Origin: Agriotes lineatus
Taxonomy: Eukaryota; Arthropoda; Insecta; Coleoptera; Elateridae
NCBI GenBank assembly: GCA_940337035.1
Contig: CALNHX010003649.1
Location: 62,001 to 126,000, forward strand
DNA: 64,000 nucleotides
Reading direction: 5' to 3'
Below are positions 54,713-64,000 of the stretch, piece after piece; the stretch's first letter is position 1; each line of letters opens with the position of its first letter. The position numbers and the translations under genes are program-made. The notes beneath the pieces are model-generated. The model was not told the DNA's origin and searched no databases. It saw only the letters and a program-made list of their open reading frames with translations.

Positions 54713-55814
54713 TATTTAGATTGATTTTTGTAATAATATTGCAAAAATAGGTTACGGGATTTTCATTAACACATTTTCCACAAAACCACTTTGATAACGT
54801 TTTATTTTATTTTATTTCGTACATGAAATAGAAAATAACACAACCAAACATGAAACTTAATAAACTAAACATGAATTATTTTAACAAATGTTCGAAATTA
54901 TCTCCGTTACCTTGCAAACACTTTCTTAGTCTATGGACAAATGATCTCCTAACAAGAGCCAACATGTCTGGTGAAGTTGATGCACATGCTTGAATAATTC
55001 TGTATCTTAATTCTTGTTCGGTATGAAATGGTGTTTGGTATACCATTTCTTTAACTGTACCCCGTAAAAAAATCTAGTGTGGTAAGATCAGGGCTTTGCG
55101 GAGGCCAAGGATGCTCTCCTCTTCCAAAATAATTTGCTCCATAAACTTCATTCAAATAATTCCTTACTTGTTGATGATAGTGAGCGGGAGCTCCGTCATT
55201 TTGGTACCATATATGTATATTGTCTGTCGTTTAGTGGAACATCTTCAAGTAGTCCGGGAAGTTCTTCGCATAAAAACCGTAAATATCGTTCACCTGTTAA
55301 ATTTTTGTTGAAGAAGTATGGTCCTATGATAAGGTCACTCAGTATACCACAGCAAACGTTAACAGAGAACACTCTCTGAAAATGTGTTTCTCATATCCAC
55401 TGAGGATTTTCTTGTTCATAATAATGGCTATTGTGCCTGTTTACTTCGCCATTGTTCGAAAATTTTGCTTCATCACTGAACAGAATGAAATTTAAAAAAT
55501 CCGGTTGTACGTTTATTTGATTTTTGGATAAACTCTCAAAATTGTATCCTTCGTGGGTGTTCATTAAGATTTAGAGCTTGAACTAAAGCAACATGATAGG
55601 GGTGGGTAAGAATCTAGTTTAGCGACCAACTCCGATCGACATGAACGATATTGCTGCTGGGGACATTCGGGTCAGACCAATGGTTACTGATATACAGCAC
55701 TATACAGTTTTTTTTTTATAATTTTTTTCTTCGTGGAAAACACTCTGAGGCCTTTGGAGGGGCGCGCCTCAGCGCTTCGCGCAGCGTACCTCACCGAAGG
55801 CTAATAACAAGTAG

Positions 55815-55995
55815 AGTCCCTGTATATAAGTTACTAAGAGTTGGGCAAACAACGGGATACATTTTGATTGGTTTGGATCACTTTTTGCAAGGCATGTGTG
55901 ATAAAAGTGCCGTTTTTATATATTTTGTAACATGTTACGACCGATAGTTTCACACATGCAAATCTAAATCTTAACTAAATTGGCCGTATATTCCT
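55815..55995 (-). repeat. Half of a MITE related to 62632-62943
   Basis: CTGTATATAAGTTACTAAGAG, CAAGGCATGTGTGATAAAAG and CATGTTACGACCGAT line up with the complement of the right half of the MITE at 62632-62943. Confidence 0.75.
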
Positions 55996-56080
55996 AATAG
56001 TAATAACACTCTGGGGCCTTCGGCGGGGCGCCGCGCGGCGTACTTCACTGAAGGCTAATAACAAGTCACACTGCGCGCCA

Positions 56081-57459
56081 CCTAACCTAACCTAACCTTA
56101 CCTAACCTAACCTTACCTAACCTAACCTATCCTAATAACCTAACCTAACCTAACCTTATCTAACCTAACCTATCCTAACCTAACCTAACCTAACCTAACC
56201 TAAGCCAACCTAACCTAATCTTACCTTACCTAACCTTACCTAACCTAACCTAACCTTACCTATCCTAATCTAACCTAACCTAACCTATCCTAACCTAACC
56301 CAACCTAACCTAATCTTACCTTACCTAACCTAACCTAACCTTACCTAACCTAACCTTACCTATCCTAACCTAACCTAACCTAAACCAATGGTTACTGAGA
56401 TACAGCACATAAAGTTTTTGAAAAACACACCCCAGCTATAAGCAAAACCTAACCTTACCTATCCTAACCTAACCTTACCTAACCTAACCTAACCTATCCT
56501 AACCTAACCCAACCTAACCTAATCTTACCTATCCTAACCTAACCTATCCTAATAACCTAACCTAACCTAACCTAACCTTACCTAACCTAACCTAACCTAT
56601 CCTAACCTAACCTAACCTAAGCCAACCTAACCTAATCTTACCTTACCTAACCTTACCTTACCTAACCTAACCTAACCTTACCTATCCTAACCTAACCTAA
56701 CCTAACCTATCCTAACCTAACCCAACCTAACCTAATCTTACCTTACTTAACCTAACCTAACCTTACCTAACCTAACCTTACCTATCCTAACCTAACCTAA
56801 CCTAAACCAATGGTTACTGAGATACAGCACATAAAGTTTTTGAAAAACACACCCCAGCTATAAGCCAAACCTAACCTTACCTATCCTAACCTAACCTTAC
56901 CTAACCTAACCTAACCTATCCTAACCTAACCCAACCTAACCTAATCTTACCTAACCTAACCTAACCTAACCTTACCTATCCTAACCTAACCTAACCTAAA
57001 CCAATGGTTACTGAGATACAGCACTATAAAGTTTTTGAAAAACACACCCCACCTATAAGCAAAATATATACGAAAATAAGGGACCATCCGACTGAAAATT
57101 AATTGTGAAGCCTAAAAAAAGGTTTTCTTCGTGGAAAACACTCTGGGGCCTTCGGCGGGACGCCGCGCAATGTACCTCACCGAAGGCTAATAACAAGTCA
57201 CACTGCGCGCCACCTATCCTAACCTTACTTAACTTAACCTAACCTAACCTATCGTAACCTTACCTAACCTAACCTAACCTAACCTTACCTAACCTAACCT
57301 AACCTAACATAACCTTACCTAAACTAACCTAACATAACCTAACCTAACGTAACGTAACCTTACCTAACCTAACCTAACCTAACCTAACCTCACCCAACCC
57401 AAACCAACCCAACCCAACCCAACTCAAACCAACCCGACCCAACCCGACCCAACCCAAAC
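56081..57459 (-). repeat. Degenerate TTAGG (CCTAA on +) arrays with spacer units
   Basis: Four arrays: 56081-56384, 56448-56805, 56870-57000 and 57213-57459. They are built from CCTAA with frequent CCTTA, CCTAT and CCCAA variants. Spacers of about 60 bp (CCAATGGTTACTGAGATACA and onward to CCAGCTATAAGC) start at 56385, 56806 and 57001. The first two are 421 bp apart and the flanking variant patterns recur, so there is a higher-order duplication. A GC-rich unit (CTCTGGGGCCTTCGGCGG to CTGCGCGCCACC) abuts arrays 1 and 4. TTAGG is the ancestral insect telomere repeat; here it is interstitial. Confidence 0.93.
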
Positions 57460-58800
57460 TTGTTCAGCGTCGAATGGTGTATAGTACATGTCGATTGGAG
57501 TTGGTCGCTAAACTAGATTCAAGCCTCGTTGACTAACCTGAAGATTTTGCATCAACCGCTTGTAGTACTGCAATTTCATTTTCTTGATTAATAACAGGTC
57601 TTACCCTCGGTCTTGTATTCTTGCTGAAACTACCGTTTTCCCTTAATGAAAATTCTAAACGTCTAAACACATTTTCAGATGGTTCTTCTCGATTTGGATA
57701 GAGCTGGATCTATCTACGCTTAGCAGCACCGGCATTTCTACGAGTTTAGCCAAATATCATTATCATGTCTGTTTTTTTCGTTATTTAAGAACATGGTTTT
57801 ATTTAAGTCAACTAACTTTGAAAACAATAACAGTTAGAAATGTCATACACCATATTTTGTTTGATATGTACCAACTATGATCTGTTTTTAATGCATAAAA
57901 AATATAATCATGTGCAGTGCTTTGATATTTGTTATTTGGGTTGCAGTAAAAAACCTTCAGGGGCTACAAGTTTCGTGGCCCGCCCTGTATATTAATGAAT
58001 TGTCAAGTTATGTACCCTCCGCACATTTTATATTATTTTCGGACGATACAATGGTCACAAATTGTAGTAAAACACTTCCGGAAATGCACAGGGCGATGAG
58101 ATGGAATACACGCAGTCGACGGCCTCAGAATGGTTCACTGCAAATAGACTGCAAAGCCGGAAAAATTATTTTTAGTCTTTTGAAAACCCAGAAAAAGTTA
58201 AGTTTTGGGGTGTATATATTGACCCCACGTTAAAATGGAGAACACATGTTGAGTACTTAGCAAGAAAACTTTCAAGAAACATATTATTTGTTTTAAGAAA
58301 CCTAGTAACAATTGTCTCTTCAAAAGTAATCGTTACTACGTATCATTCGCTGTTTCATTCCAAATTAAATACGCTATATTAGCGTGGGAACACTGTGCCG
58401 ATAGTGCCAGGATTTTTGGCCTGCAACGAAGCGCAATTCGAATTTTCGCCGGGCTTGAATTTCGGGAGGATTGCCGACGTGTTTTTCAAGATAAACAAAT
58501 ACTTTCCCGTGCGTGTTTATATACGAATGCTTGATATATGCAAGGGAGTACGTCGGCGGTCACCCCAAATTCAAGCATAGGTTTGATACCCGACATAAAA
58601 ATAATATCTGCATTGATTACCTGTGCCTCGATAAAAGCTGAAACGGCCCATTATACCATGCACCGATGATTTTTTTTCGTTACCTCCGGACATCCGAATG
58701 GTGCCAATTAATAAATTTAAAATAACAATAAAATCGTTCTTGTTAAAACAGGCTTTTTACAACAAAGAATTTTGCTCGCGCATTGGCGACCTTGCGCCTT

Positions 58801-59178
58801 TATAGCGCTTAAGCTTTAATTATTTTACCTATTTTTACCTGTTTTATCCTGTATATATTTATATTGTTTGAACGTGTGTACACAGTAGACAGTGGAAAAA
58901 GTCCAAAAAACATATCATGTGTAAATACTATGTAGGTACCTATACTTACCATCAATAAATCAACTTCTCTTGTATTCGAATACCTTCTCAGAACTCTATT
59001 AAAATGTGGCAACATGGTCAATTTATCTTCGTGCTGGGGTGACTTATGGTTGTTCCAGCTAGTGTCAGGTAGAAAATTCGACGGGACGTTTGTTGGCTGC
59101 AAATTTATTCGAGAAATATGGTTAAAAACCCATTTAACATCCTATACGTTGAAACTCATAAGGCTGATCCTCTTCTAA
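58801..59178. other. 3' flank of the old LINE, nothing further recognised
   Basis: It begins with repeated TTTTACCT words (about 58823-58848), perhaps the LINE 3' tail. The minus frame at 58809-59102 shows no domain. Confidence 0.4.
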
Positions 59179-59390
59179 TTATATGCTCTTTGCTGTTTCC
59201 ACTTTTTCTTTCCATTTTCCATTTCCGTACCTAAGTTGCATTATTTCCTCTTTATATTCTTGCTGTTCCCTTCTAACTCCTTTAATTTCTTCCATCATTC
59301 GTGTCATCATTTCTTTAACCTCTTCTATGCCTTTGATGTCTGCTCTCTCTCTTTTACTTGCACCGGTGTCCAACTTGTTTTCTTGCTCTT
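59179..59390 (-). pseudogene. LINE ORF1 coiled-coil fragment
   Basis: 64 codons of charged heptad-like sequence (VKEMMTRMMEEIKGVRREQQ) as in the N-terminal coiled coil of RTE-like ORF1 proteins. It is of the same general kind as the ORF1 at 23874-24503 but clearly a different element. It is truncated on both sides. Confidence 0.55.
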
Positions 59391-59469
59391 TTGGGTGAAA
59401 TCGAATATGTTGCCTTCCCTCCTTTTTTCCCCGCCCATTGATATATCACAATCATATCTGGATGGTTTT

Positions 59470-59680
59470 TCTTGTATTCTCATATCTCTAACCGCAAACA
59501 GACTGACTCGTAAACTGGTCAATTACCAGGCCATGAAGCAAGCTGGGTTTCAGAAGAAATTTGGCACCAACAAGCACTTACAAAGTATCTAGTTGATAAT
59601 TGAAAAATGCAGTGAATATAATACCCCACTAGTAGTAGTCTTTGTGGGTTACAAAAGGTTTTACATACTATTGAATTAAA
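59470..59680 (+). pseudogene. RTE-like RT fragment
   Basis: Reads LTANRLTRKLVNYQAMKQAG, then FQKKFGTNKHLQSI, a stop, then IIEKCSEYNTPLVVVFVGY. This is the QAGFRKG-type RT region followed by the strand that carries the first catalytic Asp, here VGY instead of VDY. It is dead and truncated just before repeat A copy 3. Confidence 0.65.
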
Positions 59681-59740
59681 ATATATCTTTGAAGCTGACG
59701 ACTGTCGTATTGATGCCCGCTACTCAATATGAATAAAAAG

Positions 59741-59850
59741 ATCTGGTTGTGATACACGCACACAATTTCCTTTTACTGTGATTTCATAATTAGCCAAAAA
59801 ATTGATTTTTAGTTTTTAAGTATTTGTCAAAATTTTTCTCGCCAGTATTA
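59741..59850 (+). repeat. Dispersed repeat A, copy 3 (5' fragment)
   Basis: ATCTGGTTGTGATACACGCA to about TATTTGTCAAAATTTTTCT matches positions 255-350 of copy 1 closely. The rest of the family sequence is absent. Confidence 0.8.
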
Positions 59851-60129
59851 TTCCACTCGCTCTTCGAGCTCGTCGCACAAACTCTCTGGCTCGGCAGTAA
59901 AGGCTATCCTAACGGACTTCTACTGTAAAATACTAAAAATGGAACTGCGTAGGTTATCTAGGCAGGATGTCAGAGAAATGGCCAAGACGCAAGAAGAGAG
60001 ATTGTCCAAAAGTAAGATGGAATGAAGAAATATAGTAAATGGGGGAAACTTTGGTGGAAGAAGACAACAAACAAAAAGAAATGGACACAACAAGAAAAGG
60101 AAACTGCAATAAATGTTCAAATTGAGCAC

Positions 60130-61185
60130 CGTTCACAGCCTGGCAGTGATAAATTCTACGTTGAAATTCATCAATCGCATTTGAAACAGCTTCAGGTGTG
60201 ATGGCCCTAATCTCTGTACGAATGCGATTGTTTAAGCTCTCAATGTCCCTCAGCCTATTTGCGTAAACCTTACTTTTAAGGTCGCCCCAAAGAAAGAAGT
60301 CCAGCGGACTTAAATCTGTTGACAGAGCTGCCCATTCTACTGGACCTCATCCAACGATTTGGAAAGGTATCATTAAGGTACTGGCGGAAATTAATCCCAA
60401 AATGTGGAGGGGTCCCGTTTTGCTGGAACCATATTTTGTCGTGGGGTATATCCGGATCGATTCATTTGGGTATAAAACAGCTAATGCAGGATCTACCTTA
60501 AATCGTAGAAAATTTAGATAAACCTCGGCCGTTAAATTACCCTAAAAAAATTAGGTCCGAAAATCTGGTTTCCCATCATTCCTGCCCACACATTAATTTT
60601 CTGGTGGTACTGAGTGTGTCCTAGATACCAGTTAGGATTTGTTGAAGACCAGTATCGTCTGTCTTGCGTATTAACTGTGCCGTTTAAGCAAAACGTTGAC
60701 TTGTCAGTAAACAGAATATTTTTGTGAACATTTGCATTGCCTTCAAGTTGGTGGGTTATTTCCTCACAAAGTTCTAATCTGTGATCCAAGTTGTCTGGAA
60801 ATAACTCCTGAACTACACACGCTTTATATGGGTGCCACTTTTCCTTTTTAGGAAGCTGTATACAGTGGATCTGCTTGTATTACAATCTCGCGCAATTCGT
60901 CTAACGGAAACATGTGGATTTTCCACGACGGCCAACATCACATTTTCACTTTCTTCATTATTTAAAGCTGTAGCTCTGCCCTTTTTGGTAAATCTTTAAC
61001 AGAGTCCGTATATTGAAATTTGTGCCAAATTTTACTTACAGTAGTTGATTGCGTAATGTGAAATTCGGGGTACAAATTGTTAAAGAAATTGCAAACTTAT
61101 GTCTGCGCCCTCCTCCTTTCTCCATATCCCAGCATCATTAAAATTTCAGTACTTTGCCTTTCGGATAAATGAGCCATTTCTGTAC
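60130..61185 (-). pseudogene. Mariner-family transposase, decayed but near full length
   Basis: The minus strand can be followed from MAHLSERQSTEILMMLG (start codon at about 61177), a helix-turn-helix domain. It continues through HPYKACVVQEL-like sequence, LCEEITHQL and LFTDKSTFCLNG, which holds the first catalytic Asp. RRYWSSTNPNW, KINVWAGMMGNQIFGPNFF, a degraded second-Asp region, LSPLDFFLWGDLKSKVYANR and a C-terminus near 60130 follow. The best open piece is 60532-60789. There are many stops and frameshifts. A TTTTCGGACACCCTGTATA-type terminal repeat lies at about 61634-61652, and the matching left end was not found. Confidence 0.82.
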
Positions 61186-61690
61186 TTCAAAAGCGTATTT
61201 CACTCACAAATGGATATTAAACAATGTAAATAAGTAACTTTTTACTTCAAGTGCACGTACTACCTTGACAGTTCTAAGGCGCAATCAATTGTTTCGACAA
61301 TTAAAAGTAATCATGGGTGTCTAGATTAATGACTATTAAAATAAACTTAACATAACTCTACCATAACTTTTTTCTCAAAAACTAGTTCAGTAAACGTATT
61401 AAGATTTTATATCATTGAAAAGATTAAAAAAACATTTCTATCAAATGAGAACAATATAGGGATACCTTGTCAGTTAAAAAAATTGTAGTGATATTCGCTG
61501 CTCCTTTGTTTTGTAAGAAACCACTACCTAATATCTTCCTGTAATGAAGAACTAAATACTAGACAACTGTTATTTCAGACATTTTTTGATAAAATAAATA
61601 TTTACCGAGATATATAGAATATTCCATACTTTTCGGACACCCTGTATATTAAAATCGCCAAAATACAACTTCAAATTCAAAGCTGAAGTC

Positions 61691-62109
61691 AGGGTGTATA
61701 CTAACTCAAAATTTGAAAATTCCCTGACTTTTCCAGGTTTTCCAGGACTTTTCAATCAAAATTCCAGAAGATTTTTACATTCATCTATACTCTAAAAGTA
61801 AATTTTTACGAGAGAATAGGAAAACAAGCAAGCTATTAGATAAACGAAGACAAGCACGTCTAACGTACGTACACCTTTTGCTAAGAAGCTTTCCGTGCGG
61901 CGCCTGATTTTGCACAATTTCAACGTAGTTACTACGTTTACATGATAATCTGGAAGCAAGCCAAGATAATCCGGTTACACGGTAGCTCTCGAATCGAATA
62001 CATTTTTTATAAATTAAGCAAATTTCCTGACTTTTCCCTGATCCCAGAATTAGAATGTAATTCCCTGACTTTTCCAGGTTTTCCCTGTTTTTCATAAAGT
62101 ATACACCCT
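61691..62109. mobile_element. MITE with AGGGTGTATACT ends
   Basis: The inverted ends AGGGTGTATAC and GTATACACCCT lie 419 bp apart. The subterminal word CCCTGACTTTTCCAGGTTTT occurs in both halves in direct order, an odd mix of inverted termini and direct subterminal repeats. It is non-coding. Confidence 0.7.
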
Positions 62110-62114
62110 TTAAG

Positions 62115-62515
62115 TGTAGAACACATGTGTTCTTCCAGTACTAACGTACGGAATTGAAACAATGGTTTATATCAAAAGAAACATCCAAATAACACAGAGA
62201 AGCTTAGATAAGAGTATGTTAGGCATCATACTAAAGGACAAGACAAGAAATACATAAATTAGGAAAAGAACAAGACTGGAAGATGTAGTTGAACAAGCAG
62301 CAAAACTAAAATGGAGCGGGGCCGGACATATGGTATGACAAAGAAGACAAAGATGGTCCAGCAAATTACTCGACTGGCAACCAAAAATGCACAATCGTAG
62401 CCCAGGCCGCCCACCTGCTACGTGGAGCAACATATCACAGGTAGCAGGAAACAAATGTAGGCACACTGCTAGAGAAAGAGAGGTATGAAAATGGAAGTGG
62501 AGGACTATGTTCGAA
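62115..62515 (+). pseudogene. RTE-like LINE ORF2 C-terminal remnant
   Basis: Reads VLTYGIETMVYIKRN, then LKWSGAGHMV, SKLLDWQPK, SPGRPPATWSNISQVAGNK and KWKWRTMF. This is the usual order of the LINE C-terminus (Y-G-E-T-W, R-W-x-G-H, R-P-x-G-R-P, W). Stops interrupt it. It may belong to the same old element as the RT piece at 59470-59680, separated by the mariner at about 60.1-61.65 kb and the MITE. Confidence 0.72.
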
Positions 62516-62631
62516 AATTGATTTATGTTTGAAGAAGAATAGGAACATACAAAATATTTCCTAAGTAATGACTATTAGGGAGCCTTGATGTCAATCTGAC
62601 GCTGTCGTTATTTTACCACAGTATAGACATA

Positions 62632-62943
62632 CTGTATATAGTTTACTAGAGTTGGGCAAACAGCCTGATTTGACATACATTTGTGATCCAAATTAAATAT
62701 TTGACAAAATATGTCGAACAAAGAGGTTATTTTGCTATAGCTTGCTTCAAATGGGCTAGTTTTCAGAGCATTGGCCATTATTAGGATCTTTAGAACCGAT
62801 TATAAGGATTATACGGCCAACCTAGTTACAATCGGTCATAACATATTACAAAATAGCACTTTTATCACACGTCTTGCAAGAAAAGTTCTAACCATTCAAA
62901 ATATATCACGCTGTTTTCCCAATTCTTAGTAAACTATATACAG
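62632..62943. mobile_element. MITE with CTGTATATAGTTTACTA ends
   Basis: About 312 bp. CTGTATATAGTTTACTAGAG at the left and the complement of CTTAGTAAACTATATACAG at the right form inverted ends of about 33 bp through GTTGGGCAAACAGC. The centre is non-coding. A half copy lies at 55815-55995. Confidence 0.8.
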
Positions 62944-63437
62944 CAACTCTAAGTAGTTATGGATCACAGTGTCCTCTCAATCTAAATTACTCTTTGTGTA
63001 ATTTTACTTTTTAGTACTGATTCCAAGAGTCACTACAAAGCCAAACTAAATATTTGCAGTCTTGCTCTAAACCATTTAATGACTTATGTATTATCAAACC
63101 ATCTGACAATTTTATGCCTTGTGTATTTTAGGTTATAAGTTTTATTTTGTGTGGCTTTATGTAGTGGCAGCCGGATGCCGTTTGACGTGACAGTTTTGTG
63201 TGTGCTAGCTTTCGGCAAGTGGTCACCGGCTGTTTTGTTGCAATTTCCCCACCATACAAACTGTTGTGAAAAATCATGTCACTGTCTTGTTGTTTAATGC
63301 TCTTGTAATGCTATCGAATGGATGAAATACCCTCCATATCTAGGGCATTTAACAATAAAAGGCTGTTAACATAGAAGCAACTTGAGGACATTTTACGGGA
63401 GTTGAATGTTGAAACTGTAGACAAAAGCGTTGCAGAT
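62944..63437. other. AT-rich stretch, nothing recognised
   Basis: No coding sequence or repeat is supported between the MITE and the foldback. Confidence 0.4.
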
Positions 63438-63821
63438 ATATTTTTCTTAACATGGAATTTCGGCTTAGACCGCGTAGTGTTTGTATATGAACACCCAGCA
63501 TTTTCTGGCTTAATGTGCCTTGCACCTTGTGAGGTCGAGCAAAAACCCGCGCGATGGTTATGCTCTTTGGTAGCTCGCACTGCGACTTTCACTCTGATGA
63601 TGCAAGCTGCAAAGTCTTGCGAAGCGTTAGTGAATATGGATACACAAACAGCAAAACGGCCAAATCTGCCTAAGTATCCTCGTTCTCAAGATACTCGAAC
63701 AACACAAGCCACCAAAAAGCATAACCGTCGCGGGGGTTTTTGCTCGACTTTACAAGGTGCAAGGCACATTAAGCCAGAAAATGCTGGGGGTTCATATACA
63801 AATTCCATGTTAAGAAAAATA
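63438..63821. repeat. Long inverted repeat (foldback) with 115-135-bp arms
   Basis: The left arm is 63438-63574 and the right arm 63708-63821, about 90% complementary. Shared words are TTTTTCTTAACATGGAATTT, CCCAGCATTTTCTGGC, TTAATGTGCCTTGCACC and GGTTATGCT. The left arm has about 20 extra bases near 63462-63482. The spacer is about 133 bp. The 185-codon frame across it is a by-product. Confidence 0.88.
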
Positions 63822-64000
63822 ATTCGAGTAACCGCGAAAGCCTCAAATAGTATAAAGATATATTTTGTTATTTTTATACTTGGGTGTATTCTGCGAGTTC
63901 GATTTCAATGTAGCACAAATTTGCCACCATCACAGTGGTTGAAAGCAACTAGTAATTAACAAGCGAATTAAAACTTTTATAGCAATAGTGCTATTGTAAC

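Larger units (their letters stand above)
55610..57520. mobile_element. Inverted-repeat-bounded block of TTAGG-type repeats
   Basis: The left end GAATCTAGTTTAGCGACCAA (55610 onward) and the right end (complement ending 57520) match over about 35 bp with one or two differences. Inside, in order: a 60-bp unit (CAATGGTTACTGATATACAG), a GC-rich unit, a MITE relic (55815-55995), a second GC-rich unit, then four TTAGG-type arrays separated by further copies of the same units. It interrupts a transposase gene. There is no transposase of its own and no clear target duplication (perhaps AA). Whether it moved as a unit is inference. Confidence 0.7.
54876..57765 (-). pseudogene. Transposase of the 4.1-kb mariner, interrupted
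   Basis: The C-terminal half is at 54876 to about 55605: HPYHVALVQALNLNEH, a central region with NGEVN-type sequence, YQNDGAPAHYHQQVRNYLNE, and HPWPPQSPDLTTLDFFL. It ends in FVHRLRKCLQGNGDNFEH-like sequence and a stop. The N-terminal helix-turn-helix is at about 57525-57765 (LYPNREEPSENVFRRLE, then LRENGSFS). Between them lies 55610-57520. About 25 codons expected between STRL and HPYH are not found, so the insertion came with a small deletion or the gene had lost them. Stops and a frameshift near 55210 confirm inactivity. Confidence 0.8.
53843..57987 (-). mobile_element. 4.1-kb mariner-type element inserted in the old LINE RT
   Basis: The terminal repeats of about 135 bp start CAGGGCGGGCCAAGAAACTT on the left and end with the complement (AAGTTTCGTGGCCCGCCCTG) on the right. 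TA flanks both (53841-53842 and 57988-57989). Excising it leaves the LINE codons for LLY-INEL in frame. Its own transposase (minus strand, 54876 to about 57765) is split by the TTAGG-bearing block. A second mariner (53987-54712) landed beside the left repeat. Confidence 0.93.
45950..58800 (+). pseudogene. Old LINE (Jockey/CR1 group), split into three by insertions
   Basis: Part 1 (45950-46735) holds an endonuclease remnant (IIINGDFNI) and the linker region (NRNWFNDKLQ, SMWNVVNSV). Part 2 (53126-53840) holds the RT start: YFAEVAEKLL, a KVAKIIPVYKK box, YGFRKGFTTSKAI and CDLNKAFDC. It also reads HGIPQGSVLGPIIFLLY. Part 3 (57990-58800) resumes in frame with INELSSYVPSAHFI and the catalytic box FSDDT, then a decayed C-terminus. 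The insertions are a Jockey element (46736-53113) and a mariner (53843-57987). Removing each with one copy of its target duplication rejoins the gene. Stops and frameshifts show it was already old. Confidence 0.82.

Noticed and set aside
56081..57459. A true chromosome end (telomere)
   Set aside because: The arrays are short, degenerate and interrupted. They are flanked on both sides by the two halves of a transposase gene and further unique sequence, so they are interstitial.
59183..59592. Plus-strand genes of 71 and 118 residues
   Set aside because: Their first halves are antisense to a LINE ORF1 fragment; only the last 40 or so residues are a real RT remnant, listed separately.
63402..63959. 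A 185-residue protein gene
   Set aside because: The frame runs through both arms of a foldback repeat and repeats its own antisense; no domain or splice context.

Overview
This is insect-like nuclear DNA, and almost all of it is transposable element. The evidence for an insect is an AT-rich background, a block of (CCTAA)n/(TTAGG)n, which is the usual insect telomere motif, and typical insect element families: Ty3/gypsy, BEL/Pao, Penelope, RTE, Jockey, mariner and Polinton. The order cannot be fixed from sequence alone. No complete host gene is visible. The best host-gene candidate is one small 3'-terminal exon at 23.04-23.23 kb on the minus strand.

Layout. 0-3 kb: AT-rich DNA with two dispersed repeats (A and B) and a 230-bp palindromic MITE. 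3.05-10.5 kb: a strikingly GC-richer, 5'-truncated Ty3/gypsy element with recognisable gag, zinc knuckles, protease, RT, RNase H and integrase, broken by about four single-base frameshifts. 11-14.3 kb: decayed LINE pieces on the minus strand, plus inverted copies of repeats B and A. 14.8-16.05 kb: the 3' end of a BEL/Pao element. 17.0-19.05 kb: a Penelope-like element (RT plus GIY-YIG, minus strand) followed by a hammerhead-like fold. 21.75-22.30 kb: a solo LTR with a 4-bp target duplication.

23.4-27.6 kb holds the best-preserved element, an RTE-type LINE with an intact coiled-coil ORF1 and an intact 955-residue endonuclease/RT ORF2, bracketed by an unusually long 77-bp direct repeat. 27.7-29.35 kb is a mariner carrying a hAT-like MITE that carries another MITE. 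30.2-32.6 kb is a second, older gypsy-like remnant. 32.86-41.08 kb is a Polinton/Maverick DNA polymerase B relic on the minus strand. It is cut in two by a 5.77-kb LTR element with nearly identical 1-kb LTRs and no coding capacity (LARD-like).

45.95-58.8 kb is a Russian-doll nest. An old LINE was hit by a Jockey LINE (12-bp target duplication), which was itself hit by at least two further elements. Separately, the old LINE was hit by a 4.1-kb mariner (TA duplication, in-frame excision restores the RT reading frame). Inside that mariner lie a second mariner and an inverted-repeat-bounded block loaded with TTAGG-type telomeric repeats. 59-64 kb contains further LINE and mariner pseudogenes, MITEs and a foldback.

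The genes do not form a pathway. They are independent selfish elements, and the junctions give a relative insertion history. The most unusual objects are the TIR-bounded TTAGG-repeat unit inside a transposase gene, the non-coding LTR element in a Polinton polymerase, and the long target duplication of the RTE element.
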